Shown here one piece after another: positions 50,591 to 63,520 of a stretch of DNA of 64,000 bases (positions are counted from its first letter, which is position 1; every line of letters starts with the position of its first letter). Source of the stretch: Globodera rostochiensis (Eukaryota; Nematoda; Chromadorea; Rhabditida; Heteroderidae); contig JAEVLN010000036.1 in the NCBI GenBank assembly GCA_018350325.1, positions 380,103 to 444,102 on the forward strand, given 5' to 3'. The notes below the pieces were generated by a model. That model was not told the DNA's origin, did no database searches, and saw only the letters and a list, made by a program, of their open reading frames with translations. The position numbers and the translations under genes are program-made.

Positions 50591-51499
50591 TAGGGTAGGA
50601 CGGGACCGGGACCGGGACGGGATTTCCCGGTTTTTTTAGGTCCCGGTCCCGGTCGGGACGGGACTTTTTGAAAACTGAAAGTCCCGGTCGGGGGTCCCGA
50701 CCGAGACCTGGACTAAATTTACACCCCTAATGATGGCATAATCGCGCGACAATTTCAATCATTTTTTACAAGGGACTCCCAAATAACTCGGTGTCTTAGT
50801 GGTTTGTCTTCCGGTAAGTCAAATGTTTGTGTCGGGTTCGAGTCCGCTTGAGTACAACATTTATTTATCCTTTTTCCTCTACTCACATAATCCTCCACCA
50901 ATAATAAAAATGTTTTAAGTTTTTAAATTTTTTTTTTAATTAAAATGCGAGCAAAACAAGAATAGATACAAGAATTTTTGAAATATATTCATCACGTCTT
51001 ACTGAATTTTTGCTTTAATTTCCTTAACAAAGGTTGCCAATTTTTGTAAAAATTTCTCCGGCGGCGCCTGTCGGCACCGCTGGACATCCTCTACTCTTAC
51101 GTAAACCAATTTTTTTCTCTGAAATTCCGAAGCAAAATTCATAATTTTGCTAAAATTTTGATGAAATTTCTTTAACAAAATTGAGTCAACATTTCAAAAA
51201 AAATTTCTTGGCAGCGCCTATCGGCACCGCCGACTTCCACCACCTAAAAGTAAAACAGAATCTCAAAAAAATGATATGATAATATTAAAGTTAAAGACAA
51301 TGATGAAGATATTTTTGAATACCAAAAAATTTTTTGTTTCAAATTGAAAATTACAAAAAAAAATTCTCCCTTGAAAAGTCCCGGTTAGTCCCGGTCCCGG
51401 TACCGGTCCCGGTTGAAATTCTTGGTCCCGGTCCCGGTTTTTCTGGTCCCGGGAAGTCCCGGTCCCGGTTTTTCCTAAAGCCGGTCCCGTCCTACCCTA
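50591..51499. mobile_element. Non-autonomous hAT-like element with 8-bp target duplication
   Basis: 909 bp bounded by TAGGGTAGGACGGG and its exact inverse CCCGTCCTACCCTA. The octamer GTATTAAA occurs directly on both sides (50583-50590 and 51500-51507), a perfect 8-bp target duplication as made by hAT transposases. Inside each end is a long run of GGGACCGGGACC/GGTCCCGGTCCC. The middle holds a tRNA-like segment (50786-50854) and two copies of the GC core in the opposite orientation (51056-51083, 51209-51233). It has no coding capacity, so it must rely on a transposase from elsewhere. The exact TSD implies a recent insertion. Confidence 0.88.
50786..50854 (+). other. tRNA-like segment with A and B boxes
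   Basis: TGTCTTAGTGG matches the A box and GGGTTCGAGTCC the B box of pol III promoters, at normal spacing. Six acceptor pairs can form (ACTCGG with TTGAGT). A seven-base anticodon loop TCCGGTA is possible but lacks U33, and the T stem is poor. It is a tRNA-derived sequence or SINE head rather than a working tRNA. Confidence 0.55.
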
Positions 51500-53530
51500 G
51501 TATTAAATAAAAACAACATTCCGAAAGTTTTTAAATAAAAAATGATTATATCGTTAATCCTCATAATTTGAAAGCATACTTTAGGAGCATCGCCTAGCAA
51601 TGAAGAAGATATTGCGAAAGTGCCAATTTTTGGTCTGTATTAATTGCCATCAATAAACAAGGATGACTTGTAACAAAAGCCAAATTTACTAACATAAAAT
51701 GCCTTATCGATACTTTTTCAGCAATTACACGAATATTTGATAAATTGCTAAATTTAAAGACTAAACAATTGAAATTTAAAACTGTTTTAATTCAAAAGGC
51801 AGCGTCTGTAATGGAACCTCAATTCTCAAATGCATCATACTGCCCACGGAACCTCCGTTCGGGACGTGCGCGTAAGTGCTTTATACATAAAATGTTAATA
51901 AAATCGAGCTTTAATAAAATAATAAAATAAAATAGTTGACAAATAAATTTCAATACTAAATAAAAGTTTAATTGGTCTCCAAAACATATAAAATAAATAA
52001 TGCATTTAAATCAAAGATAAATTGGTAATTTTTTCTTAATAGAAAGTTTAACGAATAAAGAAATTTAAAAAATTGTTTAAATCATAATATATTTTAAAAC
52101 CAAAAATATATCTTTTGAGTCCCCAATTCTTTAAAATTAGAAGCACTAATTGAGAAAGGAGTAATTTTATATTTATTTGGATGACGCCAAAAATTTATAA
52201 AATAACAAAAAAACAATCTAATTTTTTTTTAAAAACCCAAAAAAGAAGCCCCCTCGGGAAATTGGGTACCAATATGAAGAGAACAGACACGTTACAGACT
52301 GCTAAAAAACTTTAAACATTAAACAAAAGCCATTGCATTTTAGTGTACTATACAAATGCCACCGGCGAGCAGTTAGAATGTCAATTCACGTTTCTTATAA
52401 AAACGGGAATGGTGTGCACCTTTGGAGATAAACGAGCAGAGCTCCTCTTTTTTATAAGTTCGGGGACACAAGGAAAAATCAATTGCCTCTAAAAGAATAC
52501 AAGTTTTCCAAAATCAATTTAAAACTCACAAAAAGACAGCTTAAATCAATTAAGAAGTGAGGAAACTACTGGCTCATAGACAAGCCCTTTACCAACGTTT
52601 ATATTAAATTGAATTTTTTTTTCTTTTCTAAAACATTTTAGCTGAGCTAATAATCCGCTATTAAAAATTTTTGCAATTCTTGAATGTAAATTTATTTAAA
52701 AAAAAATTGTTAAGAATAATTAATAAAAAAAGTAACCATTCTAAATTTTATAAAGCAAAAATACGAGTAAAAAAAAATTTATATAACTAATTATTAATTA
52801 TCTATGACCTAAGGGGAATCATTAAAATATAGAACTTATGGAATTCTATAAAAAAGAATTGTGACAAAGTGAAAAATAAATTGACTAAATTAGTTATTAT
52901 TTTACATTCGCCTAATGTTAATATAATTATTAGAAAATTGAACATAAATGGATTTGAAATTATACGAAAACTCGTCTTATCTGTGAGTTGGAGAAAAGTA
53001 CCAAAAATTTGCACCTTCAAATGCAAAATAATAACCGTATAGAATAAATTGTTAAACAAAGCAAAAAATACAAAAATTTAACTGAAATTGTTGTTTGTAC
53101 TTAAAAAGACATCGAGGCCGTGCCTACCTAAAACCGTCCACAGCAACATAAATTAAAATGAACATTTTATTACAAATACTTAAATTTTAATTGAAACAAC
53201 AAAAGATAGCCAAATGAAAGTTATGCACTGTAATATTAATTAATTAATAATTAATTCACTAAAACCTTAGCATATTATGAAAGACTTTGGTTTTTAAAAA
53301 CGTAAAATTTAATTCAGGATCACGCTTTAAAAATGCATTATTTATTCTGTCCGTAGTATTTGATGCGCTGAGAAAAAGTCATTAAGATTTTTTATTCAAA
53401 AAGTTGATATAAACATCTTTTTTCTATTATTTATTAATTATGACGGCGAAAACTGCAAATTTGATAAAGTTTAATTCAACGAATAAAAAAAAGGTTCAAA
53501 AGCAATGACTTAAAACCCTTAAAAAATATA
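51500..53530. other. A-rich block with GC islands
   Basis: Islands at about 51585-51640, 51800-51875, 52345-52470 and 53110-53145. The 51.8 kb island ends in GTGCGC|GTAAGTGC on plus. The 52.34 kb island starts after TGCATTTTAG| and stays open to TAA at 52492. Neither is recognised. Confidence 0.5.
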
Positions 53531-54892
53531 TACCGTATAACCTAAAATAGAACTCCCGGGAGTTCTATTTTTCAACCCCCCCAAAAAGGGGAGTTCTATT
53601 TTAGAGGGGAGCTCTAATTTAGGGGGGAGTTCTATTTTTCAACCTCTTTTTTCAGAAAATATTAAAAAATTTGCAATTTTTGCACCAATTTTTGGCAAAA
53701 TTTGGACAATTTTTACCATTTTTTCTGGCAAAATCAATCACTGAATAGAAATTTTATTATTGATAACAATAGTTTCAATATTTTTAAACACAAAACATCA
53801 AAGTTCAATTGAAAAATCGCTTCCAATGTTTTCATCTTCGTTCAAATCAATTTCCTCGACCAATTTAATCATTATCATCTTCTTGTCGGCGCTGGCGTAA
53901 TAATGGAAGTCCATTTGGAATCGCTCCATCCTTCTAAAATACGCCAATATACAAATTTTAAATGTTTTTCCCGCCTGGTACGACTGCCGTATGGATGGCC
54001 AAACGCTGCAATGTTTGTTTGGTATCAGCACTGATATGGCAAATCCAATTCCTGTTTTTTCCAAACTCTCATTGTGCTTCTGGCAACAGTGAAGTGTTTG
54101 CTCGCTGCGTGAAGCGATGTCTTTTTTGCAAAATCCAAAATCTCTATTTTGTCATGAATAGTAAACGCTCGTCGCTTTCGTTTGGTCGGTGGATTTGTTG
54201 AATCGTCTTCGTCTTCTGAAGTGTACAGTTGAATATTCGGTTCAAAGTTGATGGACGGCGAAGACGCGGATGTTGAGGGCTTGTCTCTGACGGATGGTGC
54301 TGTTTTTACGATATTGGCGTTTTCGTCGGCTGCGACCTCGTCCCGAAGCCAACATTCACAACAGACGACTTTTGCGCCGTATCACTCCTCTGCATCGATT
54401 GAGATAGAGCACGGCGATATTGCATGGCAGGGTTCAAAGCACTTTTTGCAAAAGTGCGCGCCGGAGGATGGATTATTGCACGAAACACAAACCTAAATTT
54501 AAAGGAGGAAAATTGATATTTTTTATTTTGGCTTTACTTTTGCATTTTTCGATGAGTTTCCAATTTCTTCCATCCTTTAACAAGCAGGAAATTCAAAATC
54601 AATAAACGTGTTAAGCTAGAATTAGTAAAATTGCTTATAATTTAGAAACAGCTAACGTGAAAATAAAAACATAAATGCGCAGTTTATGAGAAAGGAAGAA
54701 TGAGTATATTCTGGCAAAATGTTTATTATTTATGCATTCAACTTTTTTCAAAAATTGGGGGGGGGGGCTCTATTTCAGGGGGGAGTTCTAATTTAGGGGG
54801 GCGTTCTATTTTTCAACCCTCCCAAAAAGGGGAGTTCTATTTTAGGGGGGAGTTCTAATTTAGGGAGGCGTTATATTTTAGGTTATACGGTA
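53531..54892 (-). mobile_element. Tc/mariner (pogo-like) element, deleted
   Basis: 1362 bp with inverted ends TACCGTATAACCTAAAATA and TATTTTAGGTTATACGGTA and a TA on each side, as expected for TA-targeting transposons. Each end also contains arrays of GGGGAGTTCTATTTT in both orientations. Inside is a minus-strand coding fragment with a zinc-finger-like and a helix-turn-helix region (54025-54492). No DDE catalytic domain is seen, so the element is defective. Confidence 0.8.
54025..54492 (-). pseudogene. Transposase N-terminal fragment: Cys cluster plus HTH, nonsense-mutated
   Basis: The minus frame begins after an AAATTTAG acceptor and reads CVSCNNPSSGAHFCKKC then CHAISPC, a C2-C2-type zinc-binding pattern. 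A TGA interrupts it just before YGAKVVCCECW, after which the same frame resumes through an acidic Ser/Pro region, a basic run (TKRKRR) and a helix-turn-helix (IEILDFAKKTSLHAASKHF, then TMRVW). It stops at 54025. The HTH is of the pogo/Psq kind by pattern. Continuation of frame across the TGA suggests one point mutation in a once-functional DNA-binding part; the catalytic part is missing. Confidence 0.65.
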
Positions 54893-55370
54893 TATATAGT
54901 TATAAATAATAATTTGAATTAAAATGTACTCACGCATAAGATATAACATATTAATAAAAAAATGAATTAAAAGTAAATAAAAGGATAAAAACAAATTTTG
55001 CCTTTTTTTCATAAAAATTTGCTTTATTATTCGAAAAGCCCGGTAATAATTATTCCCATTCAACGAATTAAATAACAAATAGTGGTGCACATCGACCAGA
55101 GAAACAACTAAGGCCTTAATGCCCGCGTATAAAAAAGAAAGATTAAAAATCAAGAAAAAGAGGTTAAAAATATAAACTTAATTTAATGTTCTAATTCCAT
55201 AAATATTTATGTCTTAAAATACAAAATACATATTTTACTATTATACCATAAACCAATTTTAATGCAAAACTCGTCGAGAATAGACCAACTTATAAAAACA
55301 AATAAATATTAACTAATAATTTTATATAAAACAAAACACTATTGCGTAGAAAAAAAGGCAAGAATTTCTA

Positions 55371-55529
<159 letters not shown>

Positions 55530-57211
55530 TTAAATTAAAGACTATATAAAATTAATTTATAATAGTAAAATTATAAATATACAGAAATACAAACCCACAA
55601 ACTATAAGGTTAAAATTGGTGGAAAATATGGGTTGATGATTAAAGATTTGTGCATCGGCAAGAATTAAATTATATAATAAAGTATGAATAGTTAATTCAT
55701 TTTTTTAAAACACAAGATTAAACATAAAATGTTTATAAGAACCTTTAAGATAAAAAAAGCATTAACAAAATCAAAAAGAAACAATATCAACGCATATATC
55801 AACGAAACAATTCAATCGCTTCACTAATCTGAGAATGTATGATTCATCGGACTAAATCGACATATTTAAATGAATTAAATATGCAAAAATGCTTGTTAGT
55901 TGGCCTTTACGATTTTTCAATAATCAAAAATAAAATCATAAAAAAATGGCGCCAAGTCACCGCAATTTAATATTTAAAAGTAGATTAATTAAAAGGCATG
56001 TTTAGCTGCTACAATCAAAGGTCTGTACTGGTGCAGTAATTTAATTTTTTATGATAATTAACAAAGCTGAAAATAAGAATGGAAAATAGCATAAAACAAA
56101 TCAAACGAATTCACACAAAAAATGTATTTAATAAAAAGTAAAGATTGATCAGTCGACCATAAAATGCAAATAATTTTATAAATAACGAAATAGCGATTTG
56201 TAATAAAAATTAAAATATAATAAATGTTATATTTAAATGAATAAATAAATCTGCCGCAAAATAATAAAATAAAACACCTGTCCTAAAGATGTGCTGGGCT
56301 ATACGAGGAAGATTGAATTCTGAACAAGCTGTCGAAGATCAACTTCGCAGGAGGTATCTACGCACCAATATGTCAAGTTGTTCATTAGCAATTGTTGGGT
56401 TAAGCGCGATTAATAATAAATAACACATTAATCATTGCCGCAGCAAATGTAAAGAATATAAAACCTATTCTTCTAAAAAAATTAAAATTGAATTATTCGT
56501 TAAAAAAAAATAAATCTTATCAAAAATTTGATAGGTAATATTAAAAATTTATATTATTAAGAAATTGGAATAATGAATGGTTTGTTTAACTGTACATTCT
56601 CTTTCTGTTCTGTTCCTGAATTCCAAAAGCATGCAGGAAACCATGTCTGCTTAACAGCAAAAAAATCATGTTTAATTACAAATTTTAATAATATAATTCA
56701 TCTTAAAATCTTGCTGCTTATCGTCGCTAATACTTTTAAATCCAAACGTAATTTGCATTACAAATTATTGTTGCTTGATTACGATTTAAATATTCATAAA
56801 ATATGTAGTAAATTATTTTAACATAAAGAAATTAATGCTAAATAAAATGTAAAAAATAATTAAAAACTAAAAATAAGGTATCAGCTTACACAAATCAACC
56901 AGTAAAGATGGTCCGGACAAGGGTTCTGTGACAAACAAAAGACTAAACCGGTAAACACTTAAAAATGTTTGAACGATAATTTTAAGTTAATTTATGAAAA
57001 TAAAAGAAGCCAAATTTATGACATCATTAAATACATTGCATTGGAAAACAATGAATTAGCTGTAAATTAGATAATTAAAAATCTCATGTCCATATATTTT
57101 TTAAAGTCATCTTTAAAAGAAATTTCATTAAATAAAATCACAATTTGCGCATTTATGTATGTACATTATACCTATTTTTAAAATAAAAATTTCAGCGCAC
57201 GTAACGAAAAC

Positions 57212-57295
57212 CTGGGAGATAAACGAAAGTGGTGCGGTTCACGGCTTCCGTACATACAGCGTAGCGGTCAGGCACGAAAGAAGCCCACAAGAAGG
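57212..57295 (-). other. Candidate 84-base exon, strand ambiguous
   Basis: On minus it is bounded by TTATTAAAG| and |GTTTTC, a multiple of three and open (contains WASFVPDRYAV). On plus a TTTCAG| acceptor at 57190-57195 precedes an open frame containing NENLGDKRKWCGSR. The plus peptide shares GDKR, and the bases GGAGATAAACGA, with the island at 52430. I cannot choose a strand. Confidence 0.3.
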
Positions 57296-59139
57296 CTTTA
57301 ATAAAAGTAAAAATATTTTTATCTGATTGCGTCCAAAAATATGTTATTTACAAAAGTAATTTAAATTGCTTCTTAAAAATATCATTTTATTGTATTATTA
57401 ACCTGTCTTAGCAAAATAGTGCTCATTTCAGGAAAAATTAATCGAAAGCCTATAATTTTAGTTTAAATCAAAAATTTAACAAAGAATAAAAATTTTTTGC
57501 TTACAGTTCAAAATCAAATGGCAACATCAAGCAAGGAAATTAATAATAAATAGGTTGAATTGCTTTTTTTTCTTCAAAGTTTTGTTTGCAAGGCTCTTTT
57601 TGCAAGTTGATTCATTCCTAAATTTGAATTTGGCAAATTTTGTTGTCAATAAAAAAATGTTAAAAAAAGAAAAACCTTCAATAAATTAAGGATAACAAAT
57701 AATCTAAAATAGAAAAAGCTGGTATTTTATATACAAAGAAAGTTATTTTAATTTTGAAACAAAACAAAGATAAATTTAAAAATCAATTATAATAGTCAAA
57801 TTAAAATATATGACAACTTGATAATCTGATCTAAGGGCCACGAATTATCAACATTCTTTTCTTAAATTAAGGATTCAGGAATGAGCCTAGGAATGGTGCG
57901 TTCACTGTTAAATAAAATCTATTTAAAGCTGTTTTGACTTTTTATAAATAAACTCAGACTTAGTTTGATCAAAAAAGTTTCCTAACAACAGTAAAATATA
58001 CAACGCTTTTTGAATTATTGCATGTTTAATTTCTCATTAGCAAAAAAAAAGTAATCTAAAAACACCAATCAAAAATGACCTATATTATAAATTAAAATTA
58101 AAAAGTCACAAGATTGATTGAAACAAATAAAAATTAATTTACGTCTAAAAAGTTTCAATTATAACATAAATTTTTCATTCAAAATATATAAAAATTATAT
58201 TTCAAAATAAAAATATTTTTACGTGAAGATCCGAGTAAAAAGGGTTAGCATCATATACAAAAGAAAATTATGGATGTTGGAATGTAATGAAGTAGCTAAA
58301 GTATTACAAAAATTAATATGAATTTTGAACTGGATATAAACCCAGAAATTAAATTCGTCGTAAAAAATCATTATTGAAAAAATGAATGAATAAATAACTA
58401 TTTAGCCAAAAACACAATACAACATTTCAACAAAGTGTAAAGATAGTACAAAAGTATTATTTGAATTTTATATACATATAAAAGTACTGGAGAAGCGGCA
58501 AAAGGTAAACTATTATTTAAAATTTTCTTATTGTATTGTAAATATTTCTTCATAATTTTCGCAATTAAAAGAATGCCGAAAAAACGAATATTCTAACAAA
58601 AAAAAATTATAAAATATAAATTAAAACCAAAATAAATTAATATTTTTATGACTATAATTGAAAAAATATTAAGAAACTAAATACAAAAGTTATTGTGTCT
58701 CTGACTCGACATTTGAGGAGCGCAAAAGATTGCGAGAGAGTACAAGGCTGTGGACAAGCACGATGAAAGGCTTTTCTTCTGTGTGCAAATTTAATGTAAA
58801 TCATCAAATTACTTATATATATAATAAATAAACTGAAAAATATAAAGTTTAATATATTTAAATGAAAATGCTATTGATTTAACCAATTAAATATTTGAAT
58901 TTTTATTAAATAATAAATGCAGATGAAGTTCACATTGTATTTTTGAACCCAAAATATCTACAAAATTATATTTAAAAGTTAAACTACGACCAGATGAATA
59001 TGCGTCACTGAAACAAAAGAGAATATTGCGGCTCAGGCCAACGATTCGACTACGAAGTGGAAAATTTGATAGTTACCGTTTGGCTGAATTGAAAAAAAAA
59101 TTAAATTTACTTCAAAAAACAAAAAATCTAAAAAAGTGT

Positions 59140-59168
59140 AACCGTCTAACTCTCTCTTTTTAGCACAC
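59140..59168 (-). repeat. Stray fragment of the 108-bp minisatellite, inverted
   Basis: 29 bases match the reverse complement of the minisatellite unit (GTGTGCTAAAAAGAGAGAGT) and its GACGGTT variant with one mismatch. It lies 37 kb from the array, directly next to the element starting at 59176. Confidence 0.65.
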
Positions 59169-59175
59169 TTTTTTC

Positions 59176-60079
59176 CAGGCGTGTGCACGGACATCCGGAT
59201 ACCCGGATATCCGCGGATATATCCGGATACGGACGGATAACGGATATGGTTTTTCGGAATGTCACGGATACGGATGGATGACGGATATGACCTTAATATC
59301 CGCGGATATCCGTGTATCCGTTGTTTTTTGATTGCTGAAGGAAAATTTAATAAAACGATTTTCTTAAATTGGTTTTAAGGAAATATTCATACCTGAATAT
59401 GGCCTAGTGGTTACACTTTTAGAATGATGGTACTTTGTGTCTAGGGTTCTATACCCTCTCGCGATATCATTTTTATTTTTAATTTTTACACTTTACACTT
59501 TAACTCTTCAATTCTTCAAAAAGCTCCAGAAAACTCAAATAAAGGACAAAAAAGGACGTGTAGGCTAAATAAAGGACAAATCTTTAAAAAGGACAGATAC
59601 GATCCCTGAATTAATTCATTTTAGAACTCAATTACCTAAAAATTAGACGATTTTTCTTAGCATAAGTCTTTAAAGATTTAATTTTTTCTCTCGGCGGCGC
59701 CTATCGGCACCGCCGACCCACCCCCAGTGTTTTCCCGGTTCCGGTGCCGGGAACCGGTTCCGGAACCGCGAAAAATTCGGAACCGATTTTGGAACCGGTT
59801 CCCGGAACCGCCAAAATCCGGAATCAATTCATATCAGTTCCGATTTAATTTTAATAAGACGATAACGCGATCGGAAAAAATTCGCTTTAAAAAAATCATT
59901 TTTTCGAACTTTTGACAAAACTCTAGTGATTTTGAAATAATGCGGATATCCGCGGATATCCGCGGACGGATATCCGGATATGGGATTTTTGAAGGTCACG
60001 GATACGGACGGATAACGGATATGAGATTTTGAGGACGGACGGATACGGATACAAAAATTCGTATCCGTGCACACCCCTG
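59176..60079. mobile_element. hAT-like element with ATCCG-iterated ends and a nested GGAACC repeat
   Basis: The ends CAGGCGTGTGCACGGA and TCCGTGCACACCCCTG are inverted. Each is followed inward by runs of GGATATCCGCGGATATCC. Inside are a tRNA-like segment (59398-59465), the inverted GC core (59691-59716) and a separate patch of GGTTCCGGAACC (59730-59830), possibly a nested insertion. No matching 8-bp flanks were found, so it is older or was rearranged. Non-coding. Confidence 0.7.
59398..59465 (+). other. tRNA-like segment with A and B boxes
   Basis: TGGCCTAGTGG is a perfect A box, and GGGTTCTATACC is a near-consensus B box with a four-pair T stem (AGGG/CCCT). The acceptor stem is not complementary. 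It occupies the same relative place as the tRNA-like segment in 50591-51499. Confidence 0.5.
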
Positions 60080-61370
60080 CAAATAACTAAAATATGAAAA
60101 ATCAATAAATTTTACTATTAACTTTTTTTAGAATAAATTTGGACAAACTAATGGATGAACAAAAAACAAATAACTACTTTACTAGATGTGATTTTACGTC
60201 TCTTCTGTGTTGATTCAAATAACAATGAGAAATAAAATAAACAAATTTTAAAAAGTAAAAATTTACCACAGAAAAAAGATGGAAAGAAACGGAAATTAAA
60301 TTTTGTATTCAAATATTTTATGTAATTAATAATTTTTACAATGAAAGTGTGAATTTGCTATACAGAGCATAGCTAAGACGAGCAGAAATACGCGCCTTAC
60401 AACGATCTACTGTTAATTATAATAAACAATTAATTAAGTCAAATAAACCTTTAAAAAATTAAAAAAAAAACCGTGCAAAGGACATCCAGGTTGCTTCCTC
60501 CCGCAAGGCGTTGAACACCGAGTCTGTATTTTCCATTTTTTTCAAAAAAAGAAATGAAGCTTTTCTAAACCAAATCTAATTTTATTAATTCCAATTTTAC
60601 CTAAAATTAAAAAACCAAACATCCGTAAAGATATTTTAAAATGATTTTACTTATTTATATAAAGCCATTGTGCCCAGAAAAATTGAAAGAATCAATATTA
60701 TTTAATTAAAATGCTTTAATCTTATAAATTTAACACTTTTAGAAAAAAAATTAAAAATAAAACATAAATAAGATTTTAACAAATCACAAGTTTAAGAATT
60801 TATTTAATCCTATCATGTTTTATAATGTTATACAAAAGCCAAATATCTATTGCTTACAAAAATAACCTAAATAACAAATATAATAGCTAAATTATCGCTT
60901 AGCTAAAAAAATATATTATAATCAGACGGTTTCAGGAGGGGAGCCGCTACACACAGCCACAACTGAAAGCAAAACGAGTTGATTGCAATGCCAAGTATAA
61001 AAATGGTCGTCAAAATCAAGTTGCTAATAATAATCAAAATATCAAATAAAAAGGATCTGTTAAATAGAAAAATAAAGTAAAATTGACATGTTTAAGAAAA
61101 GTAAAATTTAGTGTGAAAAAGAAGGGCATTTTTGATCCGAGATTTAATAAAAACACAAATATCTAAAAATTAGCAATTTATTTAATAATTTTTAACAAAA
61201 AATTCTATAACTTCTGAAAATTTCTTAAAAATATTTTGGGATGAAAAATTCACTGATTTTTTCGCATTTATTTGAGTCAACTGTGAACACAGTTATGAAG
61301 CTTGAGTTAAAGAAGTGTAGATAATATTTAGCTCCGAGCTCGCAGGTGAGAATGATCAGCGAATAATAAT
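60080..61370. other. A-rich block, no gene
   Basis: Islands at about 60360-60410, 60475-60530, 60925-61000 and 61310-61350. The last contains TTTAG|CTCCGAGCTCGCAG|GTGAGA on plus, a 14-base segment between strong splice signals. Confidence 0.45.
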
Positions 61371-62145
61371 TTTAAAAAATGTTTTATTATTTTGACTAGT
61401 TTTAATTTTGTTAGTAATAATGTTGGAACTTCAATAATATGTTTAATACACACTCGCGTAATGCTTTTTAATCACTGCCTCTCTAGTAAGCTACTTTTAT
61501 GGCATATTTATAGTCTTTTTTACTATCAAAATTAAAAGTCAAAATTATTATTTGTTTAGTGTCATAATATTTCAATAATTTAAAAAAATATTGGGTTATT
61601 TATTAAAACTATTAGCTTTTTAGTCAAATGTTGTTGTAATACAGATAAAAAACTAGCATACTTAATATATTTATAATTATTGATTACATATTTGCTCTAT
61701 CATTACAGTTTTAGTTTATAGAATGCATAAGTTTAACATAAAATCTTAATTAACTAATGTTAAAAGAATAAAAACTTGGCTAAAACTATAAGTTATGAAA
61801 ACTGAATATAAAAAAAATGCTTTTGGAACAATTAATTACAATTAATAAAGTCATTAATAGGGTTGGTCAAGAACGGGTATCCGGAACCGGACCCGTGACC
61901 GGTATCCGGGTGTTTTGGGCAAATTATCCGGGATGAGATAATTGATATAAACCCGGAAAGTATGGAAACAAAGACGACGTCTTTGTTGCGCGACTTATTG
62001 TGATTGGGCTTGTGGGGCTTGTGGCCATACTCCCTGTCGTCTTGTGACATGTATCGACATAATGGGTGGAATCTTAATTGGTGCTTTTGGCTGGTATTGT
62101 CTTACTATTAAACCATTATAATTTTAATCAGCCTCTTAACCTAGA
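61371..62145. other. T-rich block with a CCGG-rich element fragment
   Basis: 61857-61945 begins TAGGGTTGGTCAAGAACGGG and continues with GTATCCGGAACCGGACCC. It resembles the left end of the hAT-like elements, but no right end was found. Otherwise T-rich, no gene. Confidence 0.5.
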
Positions 62146-63520
62146 TAAAACATAAAATAAAAATTATATCTCAACATATTTTGAATGATTTTTCATTTGG
62201 TTTTGTTATGATCTTGAACATGACGCTTCGCTTTTACAACTTTGTTTATAGCAAATAAAAAATAATAAATTTTAATTATAACGACAAAAGTAAGTACAAA
62301 ATTTCCACACAAATGTCAAGGAAATATGTTGCTAATTGCTCCGATTATTATAAATTAATAACAAATTTAAAAATCTCAATATTTTGCAAAGTAAATTAAG
62401 CAATAATAATTATTACTTTGAGCGTTAAACGGTTGTGTATATAAAATAAAAACTAAATATGAAAAAAAAGATTTTTGCTAAAAAAATTAGTTTAAATTTT
62501 TAAAATTAAAAGTCTCTGTTTAAATTTTAAAAAAAATTAGTTAAAACAGGGTTGTCACCACGAGATGTCTGTTATAAATATTTGTTTTAAATAAGAACTA
62601 CTTAGGTATACTAATCAAATTAATGCAAATTTTGAAACAAAAAGAACCATTTTTGTCATTTCGATATTATCAAAAAAACTAAAAAAAACGAAAGAGCCCA
62701 TGATTCTATGAAATATTTTTAGTTTTAATATAAAGATTAAAAAAACATTAATAAATCAAAATAATGTTGAAAGTATATATGTAAAGCACATTTAAACGGT
62801 TCTAACTCAATGATGACGTTTACACCAAGCATTGCGACATCGCGCACGAGACAATACACTGTGATTGGCACATCTGAAGCAATTTTTATAGCTTATAATA
62901 AAAAACAAACGTTTATTAATAAATAACTTAATAAGACATAAAACCAAACAAAATTCAGTTTGTTTGAGCACGATCTCAAAATGTATGAAATAGATTTTTT
63001 AAGTAAATATTCTTTTAACGTCAAGCACGGGTTAAAGAAATTTTTTTTGTTGATAATATTTTTAAACACGCAATTACAAAAATTATTAAAGGCGTAAAAG
63101 TGGCTGGATAAAAGCAACAGGGAGTTTCACGAGTCTGGCCTTGCCGTAATATCCTTCTATTTGGCGTTGCTCAGTTGAAGTGGAGCGGGAAATAAAACAA
63201 AAATATTTAAATTTAAAAAAAAAAGTCTTGATACCCTAATTAATTTAATAAACAATTCTTTAAAAAAATAAGATTTAAATAAAAGTCTCACAAAATATAT
63301 CAGCTGAGTAAAACACTTTATAATATGAAAAAACGCGCCACACTAAATCTTAAATTTAAAAATCCAAAACTAATTTGATAAAATCAATATTAATTAAGTT
63401 ATGCAAAATAACAATATTAAACTAAAACAATTACCTTTATATATATGAAAAAACCTTAAATTGTGATTTCAAGCAAAATATGTCATTCTATAAAAAATAA
63501 AAGCATTACGACAAAATAAT
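62146..63520. other. A-rich block containing the second copy of the 47.4 kb segment
   Basis: 63017-63032 and 63165-63300 match 47377-47392 and 47393-47520. About 62541-62580 is an inverted copy of 46921-46957. An island at 62820-62885 has an open plus frame. No recognised gene. Confidence 0.5.
63175..63188 (+). pseudogene. Candidate micro-exon (copy 2), donor lost
   Basis: TTGAAGTGGAGCGG after TTGCTCAG|, paralogous to 47401-47414. The donor position reads GAAATA instead of GTAAAT, so splicing here should fail. Confidence 0.3.
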
